64,000 nucleotides of DNA from assembly GCF_024139115.2 (NCBI RefSeq), contig NW_026943146.1, forward strand, positions 434,001-498,000, written 5' to 3'. Under the pieces are notes generated by a model. The model was not told where the DNA came from. It ran no database searches and saw nothing but the letters and a program-made list of their open reading frames with translations. Shown here one piece after another: positions 52,501 through 59,136 of this stretch (the stretch's first letter is position 1; every line of letters begins with the position of its first letter). The translations under genes and the position numbers were made by a program. This DNA is from Armigeres subalbatus. Taxonomy: Eukaryota; Arthropoda; Insecta; Diptera; Culicidae.

Positions 52501-54322
52501 GAAAGTAATTCTACTCTCATACAATAGTCCAGGATTGTACCACCTATTAATTTGTACGAATTGCTGAATGCTAATGTTAATAACAGCCCTTTGGTTACGC
52601 GTGAAGACCTTAAGGCCTATACTCCAGATAATTCTTAGATGACCTGAATCTGAACAGTTATTAAAGACATATCAAGTTTTGTTTTATGGATCAAATAGAC
52701 ATGAATCAGATTTTTAAAGAGATAACAGCCCTTTGGTTATGTGTGTAGAAATTAAGGTCTTGGTTACGCGTGTAGACTCCAAGGAATTCTTGGATGACAC
52801 TTGTTGAAGGCAAATTTTTAGGATGAAGATGTCTCTATAATAAAAATAGAAACGTCTATTCGGGAGAAATTTATTCAAATAGCTTCCATGGATTGCAAAT
52901 TCATGTCATATTAAAACAGTGATTGAGAGATTCACATAATATACCATTTTGTATGAAAGTCTAGTCTGTATACATATCAGTGCATTGCATATATTTTTTC
53001 TTATTGGTTTACCCTGTTGGGCATAATGGCCGTTAGGCATTATGCACGTTAGGCATGACGTAAAAAATGCTTAATTATGCCTACCGTTCATTATGCTTAA
53101 CGTCCGTTTTGCCTAACGTAGCTATTCCTAGCATTGCAATCCCGTTCCTTATAATGAGAGACGTAAGTAACAATCAGTCATATTTTCGTGTCATTTTTTT
53201 TTCAACTCCTTGGACATCTCCACCAAACATTCAACCTCTAAACTTTCAACCATAAATCAGGCTTTCGCACGTAATACTCACAAACACAGGTGGGCAGTTC
53301 TTTCGGAGTCCATGATCCGTCCGCTTGGCAGTATCTTTCTGCTTTCCCAACCAACTCGTATCCTTCCCCGCAATGGTAGGTCACTTTTCCGCCGAAGGTA
53401 TAACTCTCCCCCGAATGCCATCCGTGGTTTGGATCCGATGGTTGACCGCATGAACGAGCTAAAATGTAAAATATCTTAGTCTTCTGACACGTTTCGATTC
53501 AAATTAGATATTTCGGTACTCACGTTCGCAGGAAATATCCGGTCCGTACCAACTGGCTTGCCCATCCACAGCCAAGCATTTCGCTCTAGGAAACCCTGCC
53601 GTTGCATAACCTGTGTGGCAGTGGTACTGCACCGTCGAATCTAAATCAAACGTGGCTTGTTCTGGAAGAGCTGAGTGTCGTGCATGCTCAATAATCGGAG
53701 GTTGAAGACAGTAAACTGAAATTCGAATAGCTTGTATTAAATAGAAATACACCTTCCGAATAATTTACACTTACTGTTTTGCTTGCAAATCGGTTCACTT
53801 CCGGCCCACGTCCCATCAGCCTGACAGAGACGACTCTGTAGCCCCACCACGTGGTAACCATGCGGACATGTGTACACGGCACGTGATCCAAAATGCTTGC
53901 CCGACACATTGACATCCCCCATAGCTGGTTTGTCGACCGGCGGGCATTCTCGATCCGGTTTTATGCACGACATTCCACAAGCACCGTCGCACAGGCATTT
54001 CTTCTTCTTACTTTTGCAGTCTTCATCCGAGGAGCATTTTCTCAGACATTTTGTCCCTAGCAGAGAATAGCATCGCCCGATTAGATTGGAGTGCGTTTGA
54101 CAGAGTTCGTGTGCTCAACATGACTCAGATTAAAAATCGGGTTAGGACTCACCAGCAGCGTCGCTTGCTCCTCGTCTCGTGGACACTCGGTCGAGGGTAA
54201 ATTCCGCGGATTCTTGTAGATCCGTCCGTCGTCGTCCGCCTCAGACGACTCGTCATCCTCGTCCCACTCAGAGTCGTTATCGTCGTCCGCCTCGGTTACT
54301 GCTGCCGTTGGTACACAAAAGG
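24506..54322 (-). CDS. large secreted WAP plus multi-Sushi (CCP) protein, 5' end outside or unseen
   Basis: Visible exons in gene order: 54322-54153, 54056-53775, 53715-53524, 53458-53282, 27910-27728, 27662-25563, 25500-25129, 25070-24723, 24660-24506. Junctions are GT-AG. From the second exon on, the joins through 24723 are phase 1-1, the usual arrangement for CCP exons. Order of parts: acidic segment, WAP-like four-disulfide core, about eight CCP domains, a basic linker of about 350 residues with furin sites, then about four more CCPs. Total is about 1,320 residues. CCP modules bind other extracellular proteins, so a matrix or synaptic-cleft scaffold role is likely. The WAP+CCP layout recalls the insect Hasp protein, but that identity is only a guess. 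The signal peptide exon was not found. A 25.4-kb intron separates CCP3 from CCP4. Confidence 0.8.
24686..24691 (+). terminator. candidate poly(A) signal of the JmjC gene
   Basis: AATAAA lies 189 bp after the TAA at 24495-24497. It is the first such hexamer on the + strand after the stop that I noticed. Confidence 0.45.
25563..27662 (-). CDS. CCP gene, giant exon: CCP5-CCP8, basic cleavable linker, CCP9
   Basis: The 2,100-bp exon has phase 1 at both ends. CCP5 starts INCGHPGTLYNGW, CCP6 starts APCVVPSISQG, CCP7 starts ARCKIMPKPPKFG, CCP8 starts VYCAFPGYIPNGK and ends PSCIPG. The linker then shows four furin-type sites: RRRR-S (about 26797-26811), RAKR-S (about 26580), RERR-Q (about 26515) and RRKR-D (about 25915). 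It is rich in Arg, Tyr, His and Asn without cysteines. CCP9 (GPCEPLVSES to IRPTCSM) closes the exon. Cleavage would separate an N-terminal WAP/CCP1-8 part from a C-terminal CCP9-13 part. Confidence 0.85.
27728..27910 (-). CDS. CCP gene, single-CCP exon (CCP4)
   Basis: The 183-bp exon is phase 1-1. The CCP has the expected four cysteines and tryptophan: VQCPSPENPKNGK, SYECRYGYTLVG, RRCGADKRW, LPACK. It is the first exon after the 25.4-kb intron. Confidence 0.85.
28087..28260 (+). repeat. direct duplication of a 74-bp GC-richer unit
   Basis: Unit GTTCAGTGCGTGTTGG plus 'cttgtttcggacggcagaac' and 'gcgcgatttgccgaaatttt' occurs at 28087 and 28188 (the second differs at two or three bases). The TCAGT start and downstream GGACG look like a Pol II initiator with a downstream element, as in LINE 5' ends. 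That reading is inference. Confidence 0.6.
28372..28556 (+). mobile_element. SINE body, no head
   Basis: Shares 'catcttcactagtagatgtt', 'aactaacattccttcc' and 'aaggacgtggccagg' with the SINE at 52138-52510, which keeps its tRNA head. Confidence 0.6.
28572..28846. repeat. 275-bp foldback element
   Basis: Ends TGCTCAATTCAA and TTGAATTGAGCA. The arms stay complementary for most of their length ('gtttatcacctcagaa' with 'ttctgaagtgataaac'). I could not identify a target duplication. It is followed by a short (CTATG)n run. Confidence 0.7.
29036..30549. mobile_element. hAT element remnant, 1.5 kb
   Basis: Ends TAGGGTGGTC and complement. 8-bp flanks catactca (29028-29035) and catactct (30550-30557), 7 of 8 identical. 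Subterminal regions are full of ATACCGGTATT-type palindromes. An internal hairpin at 29233-29397 repeats 'ctcgcttaacttttcaaaag'. A decayed transposase piece lies on the minus strand. Confidence 0.82.
29984..30089 (-). pseudogene. hAT transposase fragment
   Basis: Minus-strand reading RSEFGKEYVLVADTKPRWNI then MLSMLKRFYELKGYVK. The D-x(3)-RWN-x(4)-ML-RF-EL pattern is a conserved stretch of hAT transposases (Hermes/hobo type). Stops lie upstream (near 30099) and the rest is unreadable, so it is inactive. Confidence 0.7.
30612..31489. mobile_element. hAT-type MITE, copy B (878 bp)
   Basis: Ends TAAAGTGGGGCG and inverted TAGAGTGGGGCG. Perfect 8-bp duplication GTACGTAT at 30604-30611 and 31490-31497. 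Same family as 15352-16283. Confidence 0.9.
31545..32193 (+). pseudogene. R1-type LINE: end of gag (zinc knuckles) and start of endonuclease
   Basis: GEKGHKVQERDKAPKCLTCQ is a CCHC knuckle with one Cys changed. The endonuclease part has LLSDSYNVLVGKGNWVADGS, IAKFNSEFYCSCYAPP. Stops and frame changes intervene. It is cut off at about 32193 by an RTE-type element and resumes at 33344. Confidence 0.65.
32194..33343 (+). pseudogene. RTE-type LINE, 5'-truncated, RT and C-terminal region
   Basis: RT motifs: LFIDFKAAYDSVKR, LDGLKQGDALSNLLFN, LGFADDIDIIG (catalytic ADD kept), ISTSKTKYM-like TINTSKTKYMVAG, EFVYLGTLVTCDND. After a frameshift near 32840, LYGHETWTLKEADRRAL, FERKVLRTILGG, GRLRWAGHVVRM. 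The 3' tail 'ctcatcgaagagctgtagcc' recurs at 55110-55145. The first 226 codons (32236-32916) are open, so it is relatively young. Confidence 0.78.
33344..34330 (+). pseudogene. R1-type LINE ORF2, continuation
   Basis: Reads FDSELFTAALGLAPYTNSLN, RRPLYWWSAEIVALRSTYLK (linker before RT), then NSLATNKFPGSDGVPNTALK, MFRLALQRCLDKCF, and SNQFGFRKSKSTLDAIKG. Several stops. It ends near 34330 in AT-rich sequence. Confidence 0.7.
34466..35140. other. AT-rich block with weak inverted ends
   Basis: Starts TACCCGGATAAAAG and ends ...TTTTTATTTGGGTA, rich in 'gtatac' and 'caata' runs. It could be a MITE-like element with TTC flanks, but the ends match poorly. Confidence 0.3.
35500..37389 (+). pseudogene. 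Jockey-type LINE, gag plus endonuclease/RT with deletions
   Basis: ORF1 starts MGDSVANSVAGKVSK at 35511, then a basic and an acidic part, YNKCGEPHLTEECDN and DCPNRVEFLEIRKK (gag zinc knuckle region). The ORF2 endonuclease is partial (RTVRLEWPSRRGGVAIAFRH, 36530-36600). The RT has SAGELTAYIKSSKNMKAPGFD, EEQFGFRRRRSTIYQLTQAT, ALLDVEKTFENVW, VAGVPQCNILGPLMFN. The RT breaks at 37389 exactly at the TTAA of a 5.78-kb insertion and resumes at 43166 with LFTFDMPEPP, then is lost. Frameshifts make it dead. Confidence 0.8.
39533..40480. mobile_element. nested inverted-repeat element with 'ATTTGGTCGAAAGGAC' short-word arms
   Basis: The left arm (39533-39850) repeats 'catttCGTCGAAaggac'. The right arm (40350-40470) repeats 'TTCGACtaaatgtcc' in inverse. 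The interior is AT-rich with no ORF. It interrupts the roughly 150-bp array of the host foldback. Confidence 0.65.
40066..40151. mobile_element. 86-bp hairpin MITE
   Basis: Near-perfect inverted arms TATACTGCCGCTAACCGCAA plus gtcgagcacatctgta, with a 14-bp loop, bounded by TATA/TA. Confidence 0.8.
40542..40834 (-). mobile_element. Feilai-type SINE, near full length
   Basis: On the minus strand it begins GGGGCCCTCCTTAGCCATGC, has box B GGGTTCGATTCCCGG, the junction 'gtctaggcaattttcgg', and ends GGGGATGTAATGCCAATAAG with (AAG)n. It sits within one roughly 150-bp unit of the foldback, which resumes as 'aggtccaccaaaat'. Confidence 0.88.
43200..44067. other. intronic stretch without recognisable gene
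   Basis: AT-rich with scattered short open frames (43673-43960 has a hydrophobic stretch by chance of T-rich sequence). I see no repeats or family motifs. Confidence 0.4.
44068..44259. mobile_element. 192-bp MITE
   Basis: Inverted ends GGGAAA-GAC-GCTTTG-CAGGTTTT, with 'tattattgtcaggggggttttt' opposite 'aaaaaaacccctgccaataata'. TA at 44066-44067 and 44260-44261. Confidence 0.65.
44262..45630. other. intronic stretch; palindrome and inverted partner of 50.38 kb
   Basis: CAAAGACTAATTAGTCTTTG (about 45031-45050) is a perfect 20-bp palindrome. It is followed by about 68 bp (45050-45117) that match 50377-50442 in reverse. An open frame at 45326-45544 is unassigned. Confidence 0.4.
45636..45950. 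repeat. dispersed repeat family, copy 2
   Basis: Diverged relative of 23598-23935 in the same orientation. Shares 'acttgtatacaagt', 'gcacagctgt' and 'tctctcgcggtat-ctac'. Confidence 0.6.
45951..47540. other. intronic stretch; tRNA-like head at 46303 and a hairpin at 46747
   Basis: 46303-46380 has 'tggtgtggttatagtgg' and GGGTTCGAATCCCGCC spaced like a tRNA but no closing stem, so it is a likely SINE head. 46747-46822 has 'atcaaacagaaaac' with its complement. Nothing else is recognised. Confidence 0.4.
47545..50340 (+). pseudogene. decayed R1-type LINE, gag through C-terminal zinc region
   Basis: ORF1 starts about 47548 (129 codons, coiled and charged: RLGRSNLMEVRKRVNELYDI). The gag core continues around 48240-48690 (DPTIKCSAFRELVANSLG, LVLQCMLSEVQMTIRLSKAYG). 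The ORF2 endonuclease at 48833 starts MEIIQLNLNHCDTAQQLLWQ, has AEPYRILSNNGKWVADSSG and IGGDLSSVMG (the usual GDFNA altered). The RT is reduced to VAKGLKMKKAPG and SKKQFVFRKGRSTVDAIRTI. Then the C-terminal VRVASAYRTISSEAVCVIPG and RWTHRLIPNVSTW. A large internal RT deletion and many frameshifts are evident. Confidence 0.78.
50345..51050. other. intronic stretch, repeat-like but unassigned
   Basis: Begins with the inverted partner of 45050-45117 (50377-50442: 'gcgagaaatgagtgtataaa'). The rest is AT-rich and looks like eroded mobile DNA. No ORF is supported. Confidence 0.4.
51055..51190 (-). mobile_element. SINE body, reverse orientation
   Basis: On the minus strand 'ggagatgcagaggcaaacac', 'ctaatattccttccctc' and 'caaggacgtggcc' follow the same order as the copies at 28372 and 52138. 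Confidence 0.55.
51590..52800. repeat. satellite-like tandem array, about 150-bp units
   Basis: Diverged units share GGTTACGCGTGTAGA, 'aaggcctatactccag-gaattcttg' and 'gcatgaac-attta-aaa'. The array is interrupted at 52138 by a SINE inside the GTAGAC core and resumes near 52590. Same family as 1435-1760. Confidence 0.75.
52138..52510 (+). mobile_element. tRNA-derived SINE with head
   Basis: Head: TCGGTGGTGTAGTGGCTACC (box A region) and GAGGGTTCAATTCCAGCC (box B), anticodon-loop-like CTTATAAG. The body has 'cctatgagaggtcgtagag', 'cctaagtagatgtccgacta' and 'gcaaggacgtggccagga'. It is not a functional tRNA, since the acceptor ends do not close. Confidence 0.72.
53026..53120. repeat. short-word inverted repeat ('GTTAGGCAT')
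   Basis: 'gggcataatggccgttaggc' and 'gcctaacg-acgttaagcataatgaacggtaggc'-type inverse words face each other over about 95 bp. It is a miniature of the architecture at 55190-58572. Confidence 0.5.
53282..54322 (-). CDS. CCP gene, N-terminal exons: acidic segment, WAP-like core, CCP1-CCP3
   Basis: Exon 54322-54153 encodes AFCVPTAAVTEADDD, a long Asp/Glu/Ser run and LPSTECPRDEEQATLL. Exon 54056-53775 continues GTKCLRKCSSDEDCK, KKKKCLCDGACGMSC, giving the eight-cysteine order of a WAP core, then CCP1 (ECPPVDKPAMGDVN to SEPICKQ). Exons 53715-53524 and 53458-53282 each hold one CCP (YCLQPPIIEHARH; RSCGQPSDPNHGW). The first junction is one base out of frame as I read it (the first exon ends on a full codon and the second needs one base), so a sequencing slip or another donor is possible. 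AFCVP looks like the end of a signal peptide encoded upstream. Confidence 0.75.
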
Positions 54323-54743
54323 CTAACCAGGGGGAACAGAAATGAGTACAGTATGTTAATAGGAGAGGTAGGATTTTTAATTATAATCAAGAGATCCAGT
54401 TGAGGTATTTTTGAGATTTACAATCAAACTAATCACTACTATTTGCACTCCCGTTATCGTTAAGTACTTTAATTCTAATAAGCAGAACATTACATGTATA
54501 CCTTCTTCCATTATTGACTCTAAATCTGGATGCATTATTATTAATGAACCTTCTATCAAAGAACAACATCCTTTGTAGTAATTACATATATGCACTTTTT
54601 TAACTGCAATATTGATTCAGATACTTGCAGCTACGCAGGATTATTTACTAAAAGCTGACTAAATGTAAATGTTCCTCGAATGCTGCCATCGTGCATCAAA
54701 TTATGAACATTTCTCCCAAGTCACGGATAAAGCTCAACTGGTA

Positions 54744-54862
54744 TACACTGACCCCACCATCATGGGTCACACACTAATATGGATCATTTCCATTTGATCA
54801 ACATGCAAAATTGAGTGACTAATAATTGTTACAAAGTGACCCATATGTGTGGGATCAGTGTA
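54744..54862. mobile_element. about 119-bp MITE
   Basis: Inverted ends TACACTGA-CCCAC and complement, with 'atgggtcac' further in on both sides, bounded by TA. Confidence 0.65.
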
Positions 54863-54984
54863 CATTTGTTTGATTGTTTTTATCTGTGTATACTAGAAAT
54901 ACTTTCAGCCGAATTTGATCATTGGTGTTTATTAAAAATAAGAGCTATTACCACAAACTTAATGACTTTTAGATTAAATTAACA

Positions 54985-55160
54985 AGGCTTCGTGGAAGGC
55001 CGCGTACACGATGGCTTTTTGCAGTTGAAGAGGACCTGAGGGCGCTCAATGTTCAGGGCGACTGGAAGCGATTGGCCCAGGATCGAGTCCAGTGGAGAAG
55101 GATACTCCATTCGGCGTAGGTTCATCGAAGAGCTATAGCCCATCAAGTATCAAGTAGTAA
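54985..55160 (+). pseudogene. RTE-type LINE 3' tail
   Basis: Nearly identical to 33190-33335 (shared 'ggctttttgcagttgaagag', 'gaggatcgagtcc-gtgg'-type tail and 'cattcggcgtagg'). It is severely 5'-truncated, a separate insertion of the same family as 32194-33343. Confidence 0.75.
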
Positions 55161-55729
55161 CAAATTAATCTTTATTTTATTAGTAATGCAAAATGGGTCT
55201 GGGTCATTTGGCATAAAGTCATTTGGCATAACGCCATTTGGCATAAGGTCATTTGGCATAAATACCATTTGGCATAATGGTCATTTGGCATAACGAACAT
55301 TTGGCATAATTTAGAACTGCAAGAAAAGAGTGGGTCATTTGGCATAACGGACATTTGGCATAATTTTGAACTGTGAAAGCGAAAAAGATATTTCATGTAA
55401 TATTTAGCGTAGATGAAGTAGGTCGAGGCTGTTTTCTGATAAATTTAGACTGATGCATCTTAGACTGATGATGATGGTAGACATTTTCCGGAAGAATGAA
55501 ATAACAAAACGGCAGAATTGCTTCCATCATTGACTTATTCCGGCCACATGCCTATTTTTAAAGTAGGGATTACATCCACCATTGCTTCAATCCACGCATG
55601 CGCCTTAAGACCGGATCAAATCCACCATTGCCTTGATCCGGGCAAGCGCCTAACTTTAAAAACTGAAGCAATACACTTGTCGTAGACGAGTTACTAAGTA
55701 AAACCAATCAAGTCACATATGAGTAACTG

Positions 55730-57599
55730 TTGAGGGGGTCCCGTAGCGTAGTTGGCTACACGTTACACACACGCCTTACAAGCGAATGGTCACGGGATCT
55801 ATTCCCAGCCCATCCATCAAAACCCTCGTCAGTCACCGGATGCGCAGCCTATGCGGTGGCGTATTGGGGTGCACGCCTCACCGTCACGGCTGCCTGATGA
55901 CGACTGACAACTTGTTTTTCTCGGAGGCATTCCTCCAAACATTACCCGGATAAATGGCAACCGGACAATGCAACGATCATTGGATACATGACATGGACAA
56001 AACGAACACAATGGATTCACGACGAGATGGACCAGCAACGACAACAACAATGAATAATGGAAAAATCTAAAAATAGATTCTGTGTGGATTCTGGCTGCAG
56101 AATACCACAGTAGAGTAGAGTGGGGCAAGAGTACGCACTTAGTTTTCAATCGATCATGTGGCCCTTATGAAGCAAGCTTCTGCATATCAAATCAGTGTCG
56201 ATGATTCATATATTCTTCCTTTATGTTACCCAGTGGAAAAAATATTGAAATTATTGAGATTCCTTTTAGTAGAACCCTTATTGCAAGACAAGTGAAAAAC
56301 GCACTCTTACCCCACCGGTGGGGTAAAAGTGCGCATCGGGTGGGGTAAGAGTACGCATTTATCCAATCATGTGTTTTAAGTATATATTAACACAAGTAAG
56401 AGTTACTAACATTTAATTGATGTTTAATGAGCATATATTACGGAATGTTTAAAGATTGCGTAACACTTAAAGGGGGAGGGGGTCCTAAAAATGTGCACTT
56501 TCATACGAAAAACCATTGTTTTTTTATATATACAAAAAACTACAGAGGTAAAAATATATATCAGGTTTCGCGTGGCGTATACAAAGGCATTTTCTTTAAA
56601 GAAAGTCCACCAATCACGTAAAGTAAAATTTGGCTATTTTATCACTCCTAGCCCCCCCTCCCCCTCTCTATCTTACACTATTTTTATGAATCATCTAAAA
56701 ATTATATGGATCGTCACACATCTCGCAACCCCTCCCAGCTAAACGTTGCGTAATTTATGAATGTTTCTTTTGATTAAATGAAATTATCATTTAGATGAAA
56801 TTGTGTTTTCGTACTATGTTTAGGTGTACAACAAATTCTAATATAATTCATTATTTCGCTTCAGTGCTTTGTTCGCTTTGTTTGCTTTCTAACACCGAAT
56901 TACTTCATTTTATCCTAAAAACTTGTGATAATTTCGAATTCTGTCCCTTTTTTCTTAGTTATGGATCTTTACGCTTTGGAAGAAGTCTTATTTCGGCCAG
57001 AGATACGGGTTTGACATCATAACTTGAAGGTTCATATGCGTACTCTTGCCCCACCGAGTCCTGCGTACTTTTACCCCACAGTCCCAAAAAATATTCAAGT
57101 AATGGTTTTGACTTCTTGGAAAATCAACTGGATTGGTGTTCTGTACCATAAAGTACTCTATACAATAGGTTATTGAAATGGTATAATGTTCACCTGATTG
57201 AACGTATATATGGTAATGAAATACTAGTTGCGGAAATCAAATTATTTTTAGCAAAATGACCAAAAAGTTATCTAACTCCATATCTTCCTTGTTGTTTATT
57301 CAAATCGTTTACAATTACACATGATAATAGTTGGCCAGAATACCTGTCAAACTGATGCAGTGCTGCTAGTTTATCTTTTTTTATTACTTCAAAAAATCGA
57401 AAACGTACTCTTACCCCACGCGCACTCTTGCCCCACTCTACTCTATCGGTTAACACAGAGTGCCTACCAAATAAATAAAGGAATAAAAAAAAACTTCAAA
57501 ATCACTATAATAAAGAATAAAAAATAAAAAAAAATCTCGGCACAGTAGCGGTTAAGTAACACAGAGTGCCTACCAAATAAAGGAAGGAATAAAAATAAA
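55730..57599 (+). mobile_element. tRNA-derived SINE, interrupted by a MITE
   Basis: Head 'gtcccgtagcgtagttggct' and 'ggtcacgggatctattccca' at 55737-55812. The body runs to 56112 and resumes at 57444 with 'tcggttaacacagagtgcct' plus an A-rich tail. A second tail copy lies at 57538-57599. Flanking duplication ATGAGTAActg (55719-55729) and ATGAGTAAatg (57600-57610), 10 of 11 identical. Confidence 0.7.
56113..57443. mobile_element. TA-flanked TIR element, 1.33 kb, inside the SINE
   Basis: Ends GAGTAGAGTGGGGCAAGAGT and exact complement. TA at 56111-56112 and 57444-57445. Subterminal copies of 'gtggggtaagagtacgc' lie at 56308-56360 and 57035-57085. The neighbouring SINE tail ('cacagtagcggttaag') shows the unoccupied site. 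TA duplication points to a mariner/Tc1-type mover. No transposase. Confidence 0.88.
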
Positions 57600-58679
57600 A
57601 TGAGTAAATGCAACAAAATCAATCTGAATTGTGCTACTCGGAAAGAGATCACATCTACCATTGATTTATTCCGGGTTAGCGCCTACTTATAAAGAAGGAG
57701 TCACATCCACCATTTGCCATAATCCGGGCAGGGCCTACTTTTAAAGAAGGGATCACATCTACCATTGCTTCAATCCGAGCAAGCGCCTAATTTTAAAGAA
57801 CGAATCAAACCCTCCATCGTCTGAATCCGTTCAAGCGCCTATTTTTAAAGAAGGGATCACATCCACCATTGCCTCAATCCGGGCATGCGCCTTCTTTTAA
57901 AGAAGGAATCACATCCACCATTGTCATAATCCAGGCAAGCGCCTACTTTTAAATAAGGGATCACATCCTCCATTGCCATAATCCATGCAAGCTTTTACTT
58001 TTAAAGAAGGGATCGCATCCACCATGGCCTTAATCCGAGCATGCGCCTACTTTTGAAGAAGGGATCACATCCACCATTGTCGCAATCCGGGCAAGCGACT
58101 TCTTTTAAAGAAGGAATCACAATCCATGCAAGCGCCTTATTTTAAAGAAGGGATCGCATCCACCATGACCTTAATTCGGGCAAGCGCCTACTTGTAAAGA
58201 AGGTATCATATCCTCCATTGCCATAATCCGGCCACACGCCTACTTCTAAAGAAGGGATTACATCTACCATTGCTCTAATCCGGGCATGCGCCTACTTTTG
58301 CATGGCATTGCAAATGCATTCTTTCCACGAGAGGAAAATGTCTTTTTAATATTGTTATCGACGGCTGATATATTTACTATTGTGGGGTGTTTCCTGCACC
58401 ACTTAGTCACCATTCAGCTAACGCAAAAAAAAGTTATGCCAAGTGTCCGTTATGCCAAAAGACCCTTACTTTTGACGCTGGTCACAATTATGCCAAATGT
58501 CCGTTATGCCAAATGACCGTTATGCCAAATGGCGTTATGCCAAATGACTTTATGCCAAATGGCCCGCTCCCATCCAAAATCAATTGTTGGCAATGGAAAA
58601 GCTTTAATTTCCAACCAGACATTGAAGTGAAAACCTGATAATATACTGGCATCATTTTCTGTTTTGCTGGCCAGCGAAG

Positions 58680-59136
58680 TTCTTAAGCGAAGGTAATCTT
58701 CACTGACAAGGACCAGGAGATCGAGGAACTTAGGAAGACCATCGCAAAGCTAAAGGACAAAATCCTTCGAAAGGAAATAAAAGTAAACTCCCAATGATCC
58801 TCTGGAATCGGCAAAAGGCTTTACTCCGTGCGAAAGCACGGAACCATCTGAACGAGTAGCAAATTGGTGTCCTCACATACTCGGTAAGCAGTAAGTGTAG
58901 TAAATACTCGGTACACATACTCGGTGTAGTAAAAGAGCCTGCTTTGAAAGGCTGTGCAGTATGGCAAACAACACTCCATGGGGGGATGCTTACAGGATAG
59001 TGATGGCTAAAACAAATAGCACACCTCCTGTGAGATTTCAGGAGATGTTAGCTAGGATCGTTGAAGGGCTGTTCCTGAAGCATGATTCACCAGACTGGCC
59101 TGATACACCGTATAGGTCGGTTGACGTGGTCCCGTT
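58680..59136 (+). pseudogene. R1-type LINE ORF2, part before the RT
   Basis: Reads ILWNRQKALLRAKARNHLNE then, after a short broken stretch, MANNTPWGDAYRIVM, PPVRFQEMLARIVEGLF and YRSVDVVP, which are the segment just ahead of RT in R1-type ORF2. It breaks inside VVP at a 13-bp duplicated site and continues at 61699. Confidence 0.75.

Larger units (their letters stand above)
55540..58300 (+). repeat. about 60-bp minisatellite, split by a SINE
   Basis: Units 'aaagaagggatcacatccac', 'cattgcctcaatccgggcaa' and 'gcgcctacttttaa' occur at 55540-55660 and then 57640-58300 (about 11 units) in the same direction. It is related to 13785-14060 inside the Helitron. Confidence 0.8.
55190..58572. mobile_element. 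inverted-repeat element with 'CATTTGGCATAA' word arms, 3.4 kb
   Basis: The left arm (55190-55365) is at least seven repeats of 'catttggcataa-g/ac'. The right arm (58430-58572) is the inverse ('ttatgccaaatg'). Both begin ATGGG. Between them is a minisatellite split by a SINE. No ORF is convincing. Confidence 0.75.

Noticed and set aside
57464..57661. Minus-strand hydrophobic frame as the missing signal-peptide exon of the CCP gene
   Set aside because: It lies in the A-rich SINE tail. The hydrophobic residues come from T-rich sequence.
55540..58300. CRISPR-like spaced repeats
   Set aside because: Units are contiguous, diverged and lack unique spacers. The host is eukaryotic, so this is a minisatellite.
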